From contig CAMGYJ010000006.1 in assembly GCA_946122785.1 (NCBI GenBank), positions 54,580,066-54,644,065 of the forward strand: 64,000 nt of DNA. The letters are read 5' to 3'. Positions 1 to 11,511 of the stretch are shown piece after piece; within the stretch, counting starts at the first letter, position 1, and every line of letters begins with the position of its first letter. This DNA comes from Linum tenue. Its lineage: Eukaryota > Streptophyta > Magnoliopsida > Malpighiales > Linaceae. Under the pieces are notes generated by a model. It did not search any database and was not told the DNA's origin. It saw only the letters and a program-made list of their open reading frames with translations. The translations under genes were made by a program, and so were the position numbers.

Positions 1-292
1 AGATGCTCGTAGTCTTGTCCTTTTTCTTTTCATGACAATCTTGAATGATTCTTTGTCCATAAAGTGAGTTAGAAATCCATTCTTCTTCAGGTCATGCCCG
101 AGTTTCTTCTCCCAAATCGCCAATTGATCTCTGATTGACTTGAAATTTGCGCCTTTGCTTCACTTTATGTGTTAGGACCTGAAATGTGACAAAGGAGCAC
201 AACCTAGCGTAAAATAGGCCAAATACGCGATAATTAAAGCTCAAACAATCAAGAAACAAAGGGGGAAAACATGTGCAAATATCGTGTCATCA
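1..292 (-). mobile_element. Partial 3' LTR of a Tat/Athila-like Ty3/gypsy element
   Basis: Read on the minus strand, this LTR begins TGATGACACG at 292 and runs off the window start. Its first 120 bases match the start of the LTR at 18,715 (TGATAGACCG) and, more weakly, the solo LTR at 31,270. Shared pieces include CACATGTTTT and a block around CGCTAGGTTGTGC, which ends in TTTCAGG. A polypurine tract abuts it on the internal side, so this is the 3' LTR and the internal region lay at higher coordinates. Family assignment rests on the LTR/PPT style and the tRNA-Asp PBS of the related copy at 17.3 kb. Confidence 0.6.
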
Positions 293-333
293 AATCCCCC
301 CACACTTAACTGTTTGCTTGTCCCCAAGCAAAC
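293..333 (-). other. Polypurine tract and adjacent 9-bp hairpin
   Basis: On the minus strand AAGTGTGGGGGGATT directly precedes the LTR start, as expected for a plus-strand priming site. Next to it, 312-320 (GTTTGCTTG) and 325-333 (CAAGCAAAC) form a perfect 9-bp stem with a 4-base loop. This PPT-plus-hairpin arrangement is familiar from plant Tat/Athila elements. Confidence 0.6.
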
Positions 334-2215
334 TTGACTCAAACTAATGCAACTCTCCAGACCTTTGTAAACATGTGCAAATATCGAGTCATCAATATAT
401 CAGAAGTATGTTTACTTTGTAAGTAACCCAATGTTTGGTTTACATCTCCTTTTAGATCTTTTTCATCTTTTTGGGATTTTTAAACAGCGTTATCCAAATC
501 CTTTGGAGTGTCCCCTAGATTCTCATATCCTTCAACTTTATTCTTCATGAATTGAACAATGTTGCGTGGTTTTATTCCTGACTATCACATCCCTATTGCG
601 AGTGTCTTGTCTCTTTTACGCACATTTCAATGAGACCAAAGAAGTGGAGGTTCTTCTTCATTGCAACAACGATGTGAGTGCTTGCTCTCAAACTTAGAAG
701 CAACCCACATTCCACCCCCCCCCCCCCCCCCCGATCAAAGCGTACATTATAGGATGCCTTGCAAAAATCTCTAATCATCTTACGGTGTTGTCGTGTCCGA
801 GCTTCTTTATCTATATGCTTCTTCTGTCTAATTCTCTCTCTTGAACATACCATTTTTCCTCCCAGTAATTGCCCCTCCACGATTTCTCCGAAGATTTCTA
901 CGTCGAACGCTAAACCCTTTCGCTTTAGCATAGGCATCATAAAATTGCTCTGTATATTCTAATGTTTGAAACTCCATGAAAGTAATTTGTTGTTCATATT
1001 ATGTAGCTTCTTCATCATCCATAAATTATTCTTCAGCACTTCATCTTCCCCTATCTATTTAACATCTCTATCGTCTTCATTATCTATAGTTTCTTCTTCA
1101 GCACCCTCAGTTTTCTCATCGTCCCCAATATCTTCAACATATCTATTGTCTATATCATCTCTATTATCCATCCTGCAATGACCAGAATAAAATTTGTATG
1201 TATGATGTGATCTCAATTGGACCCTTCCACAGGCATCAATGGATTAATACAAAAGCAACCTCAACCATTATGGGAAACCTTAAATTTTGGCTAAATCTTT
1301 TTACAGTTTCAGGTAGCCTACTTTGCAAGCTTGGTCGTCACAAATGGCTTGATGGAAATGGGAGATTAATTGTTTGTTTTGAAGATGGAGTGCTCCTCTA
1401 CATGTTGGTATGATTGGATCATCAGGGATAAGATCAGAAAACCATTTTTCAGGCTCACCAAAAGCATATGTCAAAACCGAGAAACTGCCAGATTTAGGCC
1501 CAGTAGGGAAGGAAGTTCGGGAAGCTTTCTTTGAAGGTTTATTCGTGGAAGATGGATGGGAATCGATCCAAGAAGGCTATGCCACACGAAAGTAAAAGTT
1601 TTCTACTACAACCTAGAGGCATTGGATGAAGGAAGACGTACCTCGAAGGCTTCAAACGAAGGAGAGCAAGATTGTATGGAGCTTGGTCAAAAACTGTCTT
1701 GCAAGTAATTCGAATCCTTCTCGGATTAGGATTTCTATTTACCTTTTCTGTTTGCACTTTGATTACGAGTTTGATTGGGTTTAGGACTTCGTATTAGTTT
1801 GTGTATCTAGCATAGGTCTATTTAAAGTCTTTCAATTGTATTGTAATAGGTAGAATTTGTTGATTGAATACAAACCTTGAGTTTTGGTTCATTGAGCTTT
1901 TTCTTCGTGAATTGAGTGAGTTGCTTAGTGGATTCTGGGCAGCTTGTTTGCTTGTATCGATCAAGTAATCACCTTGTTTGTGGTCAGCCTCTACCTTTAT
2001 ACCTTTTGAGCCTTCTTCCTGGTATAAGATTGCATGAAAAGTTCCACCAAAACCCCTCCAAAGTTACCATGTTCTTGTTCAAAGAAGAGTTGATCTTCAA
2101 TTCAACTCGTGGTTGTGCAACTCCAATTCAAGATTCCCATCTAGGGCCTCATCAATGTCAATGTGGAAAATAAAATTTTCAACTAAAATCAAGACGGAAA
2201 CAACTATAAAATTAG
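334..2215. other. Stretch without a recognisable gene
   Basis: AT-rich DNA with only short open frames. At 368-393 there is a second, one-base-different copy of the LTR edge seen at 267-292. Frames at 1,198-1,595 are open but match nothing I recognise. Probably a decayed internal region of the flanking gypsy element or another retroelement. Confidence 0.4.
715..732. repeat. Poly-C tract of 18
   Basis: An uninterrupted run of 18 C, the longest G/C homopolymer in the window. It could be an assembly or sequencing weak point as well as a real tract. Confidence 0.8.
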
Positions 2216-2221
2216 GTTTTG

Positions 2222-2945
2222 TGCGGTCGACCGTCGCCGCAAAACGATCGACAGATGAGAAAATACATGAATTTGGTCGACCATTACAATGATCTTTTTG
2301 ACCGATTATAGTTATTGTGCAATACCTTAGAAATAGGTCGACCACTTCATAATATGGTCGACCGAAGTAAAAACAAACTAAACACTAAGAAGCGTTAATA
2401 AGCACACATGATGCGTAGATGTATAGAGAAGACTAGGTGCGGTCGACCAATAATGTGAGGTGGACGACCACTTGAAATGAGACTTGCAAAATATGGTGGA
2501 CCTCTTCCACGACAAGGTCGACCGGTATTGGACGATTAGCTAAACAACGAATAAGTTTCTCATGAATTATGATAATGAAAACATACCTTAGCAAATAAGG
2601 TCGATCGGAGTAATGAAAACATACCTTAGCAAATAAGGAGAAGTACAAAAAATTCGTGCACAGATAGCTCGACCGCGTCAGATATGAGGACAACCTGTGA
2701 CCATATACGGTCGACCTCGTTCTGGTCATGGTCGACCACTATTGTTGCAGACGTGAGTTTAGGTCGACCAATTTGTAGGGATGGTCGACCGTTTTTTGCT
2801 AAACGACAAAATCACCAAGACTGAAGTCTCATTCGACATCGCTTAGGAGCTGACTAAAATCCACATAGGTCGACCTTTACTCTGCATACGAGGTTGACCT
2901 TTTTCTTACTGTGGTCAGCCGCTTTTGTTAAACGATTCAAACTCT
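2222..2945. repeat. GGTCGACC palindrome cluster, block I
   Basis: Eleven exact copies of the 8-bp palindrome GGTCGACC occur at irregular spacing of roughly 20 to 180 bp, plus several one-base variants such as GGTCGATC and GGTTGACC. No open frame of note. Palindrome-rich, non-coding stretches like this occur in LTR or untranslated regions of some plant gypsy elements, but I cannot assign an element here. Confidence 0.7.
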
Positions 2946-4240
2946 AAAAGCCTTAAAATCCATCATTATCTAACTGAGCAAATTAACGAAAAACAGTGAA
3001 TAGCCAAAAGAAAACAATCTCGCAAATTAAAATTTAACATTGTAGTAGTGTGCTATCTATGATATCATTTCTTTGCTTTTTGTGAATTCTTTCTCTCTTT
3101 GCCTCGTTCCACGCATTCATCTACAACATGCTTGAAAATCTCTTCTCGTGCACGGTTTCCAAAATGTGTAGTAAGATACCATTGAATCTCCTTTCGAGCT
3201 TGTAATTTGTGTTCTTCTCCTATTTGTTAGGGGTGTTCAAATGGTTACAATGGTGAAACCAAATTAGACTAAAATCTATTAACCATAGAATACAATATCA
3301 TAACCAAATCATTCAAACTAATACATCAACCAAATTAACCAAATTAAACTTTAATTGGTTTGGTTTATTGGTTAACCAGAATAACCAATAGAACATCACA
3401 TTATTATCACATATCATTAAGTGAGGAAATCTCCCGTTAATGCATCAAAACATAATTTATATAATGAACAAAACATAATCATCAACACATAGTTATAGTT
3501 AACCCTTAACATAAATACATGGAACTGATACAATTATCTTACTGTCAACAGAAGTATTCACGTAACAAAAATATATGTCAATGGTATGGGGTTAATGAAT
3601 TGTTGTATTTTGTAAATTGACTTATTCTCTTAGCAATTATCATAGACTAAAATAGACCATTATTTCAAGTTTTCATCCAACATATTGTATGCGTTTTTAT
3701 CTAAAATAAGAGTCCATATATGTTGTGGTATACACTCCACAAATACAAATATTGAAATATTTATTTTACAAGCCTAAAAGGGAAGAATGTTTGACACTTG
3801 AGTGATTATGCAAAGTATTAATTATGTATACAATATTTATGAGATATATGACTAATTACTTAATTGGTTAATTTGGTTTGAATGGTTAGGAGTTTATGAA
3901 ACCAAACCAAACCACCTAAACCGAACAAGCTAAAAAAATTAATTGACATAGTACAATATTAATAACATAGTACAATATTAATAACTAGGTTATTACCAAT
4001 AAATACAAATTACGGCTCTTTCCGAAAACATATTTGGAAAATACCACACATTTGGTTCTTTATTCTCATTTTTTCAGACATTGTTAATGCAACAACTACT
4101 CTCGCTAATGACCATACTCAAATATTTCCGTTGTAAAGATTTATTTAACAAAGTCAATAACGAGCAAACTGCAACAGAAAGGAATGACTGAAATGTCAAT
4201 TTTCAATAGTGACTTGGACAAAACAACGACCAATTCACTG
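2946..4240. other. AT-rich spacer, possible decayed hAT-like element
   Basis: No coding frame. At 3,228 the sequence TAGGGGTGTTCAAATGG resembles a hAT terminus. Inside are runs of AACCAAA and its complement, as in decayed fold-back elements. No matching right end was found. Confidence 0.3.
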
Positions 4241-5570
4241 ATATGGTCGACCTATTTGGAGAAAATGGACGATCTGATTGTTGGAATGGTCAACCAAATA
4301 TAATATTCTTTTTTTTAAATACTTCTCTTACTTGTCTCATTTCGTGTCTCCAACCTTCTCTTTAGTAATAACATAAAACAAGTCTTCAAATGGATTTTGC
4401 AGATATTTCATAAATTCTTCTAGACCCTCTACTTTCGTGACCTACAAATCATAGTTAAAATGAAGTAACGTATGAAAACAAACACACATTCTCTATTTAA
4501 TAGATCGATATGTAACTTAAAATTACTCTGTGCTTTTCGTAAGGACTCTTAGACTCATATTCGTCGCTATCAGCAGTAAATAATCATTTTCTTGCTAAAT
4601 GATCCTTCTGTGGAGTGGTGTACGAGTGACTTTCATATCGAGGTTTCTTGTTCTTAGGAGAGGAACCATTGCTGTCGAAAGTTGCTCAACTCTGTCAATC
4701 ATATAAACAAAAAAAATCAGCACTAATGATAGTCATACTAATATCTTCAATACTTTCACCTTAAACTTGTACTCTTTCAATAAATCTTCTAGGCTCTGGT
4801 AGCTATTTGCATAGTCATTATGGTCTTCCTACTCCTCCTCATCAAACTCACATTTGTTTCTGGTACCATCTCTTCGTCCCTTCTCCATTGGTTCTTTACG
4901 TATTCCTTTGATAGTAACTTTAAGCCTCTCAAAACCATCATGCATCATCCCAGTGATATCTGTCAATCAAACTGACAACTGCTCCAGTATATCACACATG
5001 GACTTCTGAATATCATTGAATTCTTTTCGACACATCACCTTATGCTCTTGTGTGGCTTTCAGCACTTTCATAATTTCACCCTTATTGTGCTGTTATTTCT
5101 CATCATGCGCCATCGTCTTATCAATTTAAATAAAAAATCAAATCATAATTCAACTTCAAATTTGTACAAATGACCAACAACACAGACGTGGTTGACTGAA
5201 AATATTATGTGGTCGACCTTAAAAACATAACTCGTAACTACTAGAACCATTCCGGTCGACCGATCAAGTAGAATAATACCAATTTACTAACAAAACATGT
5301 GTAATACTACCACAAACAATTGATAGGTCGACCAATCACATTGACCGGCCGACTATCTAAGAGTAACAGAGTCTTACAAACAAAGCCAAAGTTGACATTC
5401 TGGACAAACAAACAAAACTAACACATACGGTCGACCATGATAAGAATTAGGTCGATCTATTGGATTTGCTCTTCCTTAGCTCGAAGGAACAAAAGTCTTG
5501 AGTGTTGTGACCTAAGTTCAAGTGCTCGCAATTGTTCAACAAAGGTCGACCTGATTGTGAGAGTGACCGA
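4241..5570. repeat. GGTCGACC palindrome cluster, block II
   Basis: Six further exact GGTCGACC copies lie at about 4,247, 5,213, 5,252, 5,325, 5,429 and 5,543, with near-copies between. Block II is sparser than block I and is separated from it by 1.3 kb. The two may be parts of one element split by an insertion (inference). Confidence 0.6.
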
Positions 5571-5707
5571 CCGAATGTTCTTACGCAAGCAAACAAAAAC
5601 ATCAAATTAAATGGATCAAACTACGAAATAGCAAAGATGACGGCGTTAGCTAAAATCAGTCGAGCTTACCATGCAAGTGATCGACCGCGCGGAACACGTA
5701 CAGGATC

Positions 5708-6156
5708 TACGAGTGGCTATACGGTCCGGTCCGGTTAAATTGACCCAAATTAATCCGGTCCAGTCCGGTCTTTTTGAAAATAGAAGGACCAAAGATTGGA
5801 TTGGATACAGTTCGATCTTGATCCGGTCCTGTCCCAATTTGGTCTTGATTTTATATTGAGCTTGTGGGGATTTGAGTGGCCTAAGGCCTGAAAGGGTGAG
5901 GAGTTTGTTAAGTTTTGTACTAAGTGCAAAGGTTTGTGACCGTTTATGCAAATTACCCTTAAGTTTTGGGTGTTGAGCTCTCTTATCCGGTCTTTATCCA
6001 GTTTTCGATCCGGTCCTGAACGATTTTTTTACCTCAAATCTAAGCCCAAAGATTGGATTGGATTGTTTACTATCCTGTCCCGGTCCGGTCTCGGTCCGGG
6101 TGATAATGTCCAGTTTCGGGTAAAACCAAAAAACCCGGACCAAATAGCCAGCCCTA
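5708..6156 (+). mobile_element. Non-autonomous hAT element, family 1, copy 1 (449 bp)
   Basis: Termini TACGAGTGGCTA and TAGCCAGCCCTA are imperfect inverted repeats. The flanking 8-bp target duplication is ACAGGATC (5,700-5,707) and ACAGGAAC (6,157-6,164), one mismatch. The interior is rich in GGTCCGG / CCGGACC and has no transposase frame. Near-identical elements lie at 34,963-35,410 and 48,282-48,728, with a degraded one near 25,950-26,257. An 8-bp TSD with TAGGG-type ends is the signature of hAT. Confidence 0.85.
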
Positions 6157-6164
6157 ACAGGAAC

Positions 6165-7560
6165 AACCACCAACGATCTTTCTTTCTTATTCACCACTAA
6201 CTTTACGAATCCTTTCACCGTTAGTCACTGGCCGTTAGTTTCCGTCAGACTCCTTTAACATTTTCAGTTTTTTTATGACGTGCCAAACTAAAATGCTGAC
6301 TGGACCATTAACTTGATCACATGTCAATTTAAAAATTTAAAAATTAATTAGTAACCCATCTCATCTTCTCGCTCTGCACATCGGGAACGGCTTCAGCTGG
6401 GCTTCGTCGCTTTGACCAGTCAATGATCTCCCCATCGGTTACCGCCATGCCCCAACGTCCTAGTCTACGAGCAATCTGTTCCAGTCGTCTTCACCGATCC
6501 GGTCTCCGTTCCCATTGTCGGTTCAATCACCGTCGATGAACCCCTGCCTTTGCTTTGAGGACGAAGACCAAGAGGCGTTTTTCGCTTTGAGCTCCGTCCC
6601 AAACCCTCACTAGGCCATGAGTAGAGGACCCTCGATCTGAAGCTGAAGCCGCTCACTTCCCTCCCCAAAACTGTCACCACTGGATCTCCCGCCGCGGCTC
6701 GGAGCTCCAGCCCCAGACTTGGCGGCGAATCTGGTTCTGAATTTTTTTTTGCACAGAGACGCAGCTGCGTCAATGACACCGTTTCGCGTGCCTCGATCTC
6801 CATGACAACCTCCTTGATGGCACCGTTTTGCCGATCCCCAACTCCTCCAACCTCAATCTCCTTTACCTTGCCGGGAACGACTTCCCCGACGAGATCCCTC
6901 CTTCAATCTCCTCCCTCCACCGACTCCTCCGTTTAGACTTATCGGACAGCAACCTCGGCGGTTTAATCCCTTCGGAAATTGTAAATCTGACCAAGCTGTT
7001 GACTCTTCAGCTCTAGAACAACGCGATCACCGGTCGAATTCTGGATATCTCCGGTTCCATCCCTGGATTCAAAGAGCTTAATATGTCCAACCACGAGCTG
7101 TACGGAAGAGTCCCCGATGGGTGTGCGAAGAAATTCGGCCGATGAGGCTTCTTCGGGAACAAAGGGCTATGCGGATCCAATCCTTCACTGAGTTCGCTCC
7201 TCGTGTGTTCATTTACAGGTGTTAATGGAGTTCTTATTTTTTTTTGTTTTTTTCGTTTTTGTGAGATGGAGTTCTGAAATTTAATTATTTATATTTAATT
7301 CCTTTCACAGGGGAGCGAGATGATGTGGATGGGTGGAAATTTAATTTAATTTAGTTTTTATTTTCAAATTGACATGTCATTAAGTTAACGGTCCAGTCAG
7401 CAGTTCTGTTTGCCACGTCATCAAAAAACTGACGGTGTTAACGGAAGATAATGGAGACTAACGGCTGGTGACTAACGGTGAAACGATTCATAAAGTTAGT
7501 GGCGAATCAGAAAGAAAAATAATTTGGGTGGAAAACATGAAAGATTTATGTAATTTGAGT
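6165..7560. mobile_element. MULE-like element with about 165-bp terminal inverted repeats
   Basis: The left arm (6,165-6,332) is, with scattered mismatches, the reverse complement of 7,365-7,530; both contain the CACCGTTAGTCAC and TGCTGACTGGACC blocks. The interior holds a gene fragment rather than a transposase, so it fits a Pack-MULE. The right arm seems to continue outward by about 60 bp that the left lacks. The left end lies just beyond the hAT copy at 5,708-6,156. No 9-bp target duplication could be found. Confidence 0.65.
6785..7200 (+). pseudogene. Captured LRR receptor-like kinase ectodomain fragment
   Basis: The frame at 6,828-7,016 reads LRR repeats of plant receptor-like kinases: NLNLLYLAGNDFPDEIPPSI, then LLRLDLSDSNLGGLIPSEI, then LTKLLTLQL followed by a stop. 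After the stop the same gene continues (NNAITGRILDISGSIPGF, then ELNMSNHELYGRVPDG, and NKGLCGSNPS), interrupted by another stop. Upstream, LHDNLLDGTVLPIPNSS in the same frame extends the match. The layout (4-5 LRRs, then a GNKGLCGSP-like end) is that of the ectodomain of atypical LRR-RLKs of the PRK/RLK902 type. The kinase and signal peptide are absent. It lies between the inverted repeats of the MULE-like element and is presumably a captured piece of a host gene. Confidence 0.75.
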
Positions 7561-10500
7561 GACCAAGTGTGTAATTTAGCCGATATTTTTTCTTAGAGTA
7601 TTAATTCATTTTGTTTGTGTGAAAATAGATGAGAATTTATCGATTACGTTATGTTGGATCATTTAACCCAATTATTTTATTTAATTTCCATTTATGGTTG
7701 GATCCAACCAGGTTTCAATGCATTTATTTATGTGATATAGATTGAACGCCGCAGGGACAGTATTTGCCGCAAGGAAGAAGTGCTAAATATTAGTTGCATT
7801 CCATATCTTGGGAAAGGAAAATGGCTATTCTTGTATACACAATTGACATAAGCACAGTAGTACACCATACTGACTCAGTACCATTGAGAAGCAAAGTAAA
7901 GAGAATGCATTTCAAAGAAGACGTGAACACATAGTTCATAATCTTGCATGGTGCATATAGATAAGCATACAACAGTTACCTAACTACGGCAAAATATTTT
8001 TCAGCACCCTTACAACATATACAACAGGAAGAAAATATCCTACAAATAAGTGGTTGGACATCACAGAAGGCATGTAGAGTGACCTTCTAGGCTTCTACCT
8101 CTGCAAATTTGAGGCTTCAAACCAAATATATCCCCCCTCATTCAGCATTTCTGTCTGCAGTTTTCAGGTAGGTGCTTTGTGCATCTGTGTTGTCCTGCAG
8201 AAACAAAATTTGAGGCCGCTACTAATGAGATAGAACTATGAGAAGCTCCGAGTTGGGGACGAAGTGCAACCAACATAACTGCAGCAACAGATAGCAGTCA
8301 ACACCAACAAAATTACAATAGAACAACAACATAAATACAGCAGCAGGGAAAGAAAGTGCAGAAGCCGACACATAATTACGGTGGCAGGAAAAAGAAAGTG
8401 CAGCATCAAAAGTAAAATTACAGCAGGAGCTGGAAGAAAGTGCAGTAGCACTGAAAGAAGAAGCTTATTAGTGAGATTCACAGATGAATGGTGGTCCCCT
8501 AGCTTGCAGAAATGGATTCTGAGCAAAGTCATCTACTACTAACAGGCAACAAATCTATCTAAAGAATACAAAATCCAAAACCCTCAATGGTTATTCATAT
8601 ATGCCCTTCAGGTAAAGGAATCTTAAAGCATATTTGTGAGTTATCTGTTGTTTCCAGAAGGTGGTTTACCTGCATAACATTCATGGTTTCCCATTTTACA
8701 TGTTAGGTTGTGTGGAAGTGTACAAAGTTCCACTGATTATGATTCATAGGCAACTGAAGATCTAAGACAAAGGGAAAGAAAGGGTCCTGTCAACGAAATA
8801 CACACGAAGATCTAAGACAACCAAACTTTATTTAAGCGAGATAAAATAGTATATAAAATTAAAAAGTTCCGCGTTTCAATTTACAATTTGTTTTGCCCCT
8901 GTGATTTGTTTTGGCCAATGCAAATGTGCAAGTAAAGGAGTTCAATCCATAACCTGTTCAAGAAGTCCTACTTATCTTGGAGGCGGTTCAAGAGGTACAA
9001 AGAAGACCCATACTATTCTGCTTGCAGCAGTTTCAATGAGCCAAATGATCTCCGAATCTCGATACATGTAACGACTATGCTTTGGACCTTAATGTTCATC
9101 TTCAAAAGCACATATTTCTGCAGTTTCAAAAAGGTGACCAGTTTCCTTGATTAAAATCTTACGCTCTTGCTCAAATCAGGAAAAGTCGTTTGAGTCCCTA
9201 GGATCGTATTAAAATTACATAAGCAAGAATACTGAGCTCTTGTGATGACACCAACAAAACCCCCATCACACACCAAACCAACGTGACCAATACACGAAGG
9301 AAGTTACTTGGAACTTTTTGTATATTCAGAAATGGGACGGAGCAAATCACACAATAGAAATATGTAACAACGAAAAGAATGTGCAAACCCAATCTAAGAC
9401 CCATAATGTTTCAGTTGATTAAAGAACTTGTCTACCCTTGATGGGTCATCACATTTAACCCAAAGAGTGTACACCGTGGACCATAGCATGATAGGAGAAA
9501 GCCTCATAGTAACCCGCGTAAATGGATCAGATGAAACTCGTGAAAACAGCAAAAAAAGTTATACCTGAACAAAAACAATACAGAACATAGTCCATTAAAG
9601 TCGCGACTGATTTCGCGTGAGACCACAGATTCAGAACTCCAAAACTATGCTTCTTTCCTTCTTCTTCTTCTTCTACTCTTCATTTAATCCATTCTTGTTA
9701 TTCAGAGGGTGAGATTAAAGATCCATTCAGTATGAGGAAGAATATCACCTAAACTCCATTAGTATGGAAACCTGCAAAATTTTGAAAAAAAGATATCAGA
9801 TTCAACAAAAATAGAAGAACATCAGTACCTATTCATAGTGATAGAAGTGGTGTTTAGTATCAAAGCTTGTGCTTAACATGGATGCTATGCAACATGGATG
9901 AAGAACACTCAATAAATTAGCCAAGTTTGCAGAAGTAGAAACACCATTTCATAGACATAGTTTTCAACCACGGACTACCATTCCTGTAAGCCTATGTGAC
10001 AGAAAGCTATGAGGAGCTATCTTCGTGAATCTAGCTCTATCAACCGAAACCCCTTGCTCCGTGCAGCCATGTACCTTCCATCAGGCAGGTTTGTAGAGCT
10101 GAAAGACAGGGATAGACATGTATCTTCCACCGGCTATTTGGTTCCATGGGCAATAGGCTAAATTCACCTCTGAAGTCAGGGGTTGACTTTCTTAAAATCA
10201 ATAAGCCTGAACCCAGAAGCAGGACAAAGATAAACATTGTCCATCAACCCAATATCAGGAAACCTACAAACACAGTCAAGGCGAATAAGGTGATAGTCAC
10301 AAAACTTAGAAATAACATTTAGAGTTGCATGGTACAAAAGAACGAAAAACAAACAACCTAAAGATGCAAAGACAATTTGAACTTGCTGGGTAAGGAATCT
10401 CTAAGAGGGAAATAAGCACTGGGAATACTGGTGGATTTGCCATGACCGATAATAGACTGAAAGGCTAGGCTGAGATGGAAAAGAGAAGAAAAACTAACCA

Positions 10501-11362
10501 GAAATAACCCTCTGTATCACATGAAGCTTCACCTCTGCAACCAGTGGTGTTGGCCTGCAAAAAAAAAAAAAAAAAACAAAGATCGAGTAACAGAAGAAGT
10601 CTAATGCCAAAACCAACTAAAAAATCTTTCCAACACGATTAAGAAGTAGTTCCTGGCCATTGAAACCGGGACAATCCACACTAACCTCTGTAAGCGGACA
10701 TGAAGATTTGGGAATGATCAATGGAGAAGGAAGCAACAGTTGGCAATGCTCTGATTTCCCTCCTCCCAATCGACTGTCGCTCCTCTCTCGAAATCCAGAT
10801 TTGGAAGGTTTGTGATGAAAATCAGACTCTATGGCAAAAGAGGGATGAGAAGAAAAGGGGAAGTCTGACGAAATCAAAGTCGGGGAAGAAATCGACAGGA
10901 TTGAATTGGATGAGGTCACTCTTCCATGAATCCAAGGGAGTAAGAAGAGGGACGCACAATTGATGGGCTGTGGCGTGTCGAGCAGAAGCGGAGTGGACAG
11001 AAAGGTGACCCATGCTAGCGGATTTCGTGGTAAGGTAGGTGAGTGCAGCAGAGATAGAGAGCAAGTGCAGTACAAATCATAGTCGTTGGCGTGTCTGGAA
11101 AAGGTTTCGGTGTGTCTCCGAGCCAAAAAAAGCGACATGGACTTCCGGAAAGGTGAGGAAATCGGTGAAAGGATGACCGATGAAAGGGGCCTGGACCAGC
11201 TACAGAGCTCGTACGACCAGTAAGGGGAAGCATGGACGCTTCGCTGGAGCAGTAGAGGCAAAGCCGGGTAGCGTTCCCAGCAGAAAGAGGAGGTCGCTGA
11301 GATGAGAACCGGAAACAAAAGGAGGGTAAGTGTAAAAAGTGTACCCACCTTTTATGTTTTAA
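7561..11362. other. Long stretch without a recognisable gene
   Basis: No frame shows a known domain. The 243-codon minus-strand frame at 10,617-11,348 is Ser/Leu-rich low-complexity sequence. On the minus strand several pyrimidine-rich TTTTGCAG-like acceptor sites occur (for example near 9,771 and 10,553), so a spliced non-coding transcript is possible but unproven. Around 8,340-8,450 there is an imperfect repeat containing GAAAGTGCAG three times. Confidence 0.35.
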
Positions 11363-11393
11363 CTAGAAAAAATGCCCGCTGCTACGCCGCGGG
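11363..11393 (-). mobile_element. Helitron-like 3' terminus
   Basis: Read on the minus strand, a GC-rich hairpin (CCCGC, loop of about 9, GCGGG) is followed 8-10 bases later by CTAG and then a host T. This is the 3'-end structure of plant Helitrons (hairpin, CTRR, insertion between A and T). The element would extend towards higher coordinates; its TC 5' end and any RepHel frame were not identified. Confidence 0.5.
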
Positions 11394-11511
11394 GACTTAA
11401 GATGCAGAAACGTGATGAATGAATGGCAGTTTAGTTTATGGTCAAACCACACGACTTAAGATGCAGAAACGTGATGAATGAATGACAGTTTAGTTTATGG
11501 TCAAACCACAC
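11394..11511. repeat. 59-bp tandem duplication
   Basis: Two copies of a 59-bp unit starting GACTTAAGATGCAGAAACG (11,394 and 11,453) differ at one position. They lie directly inside the Helitron-like end. Confidence 0.85.

Noticed and set aside
3228..3945. Complete hAT element
   Set aside because: A TAGGGGTG-type left end is present but no inverted right end or 8-bp duplication could be found.
5532..6218. Several overlapping frames of 60-100 codons
   Set aside because: They lie in the hAT MITE and recur in its other copies with frame breaks; not coding.
10617..11348. 243-codon minus-strand frame as a gene
   Set aside because: Ser/Leu/Pro-rich composition, no signal or domain order, and purine/pyrimidine strand bias explains the long frame.
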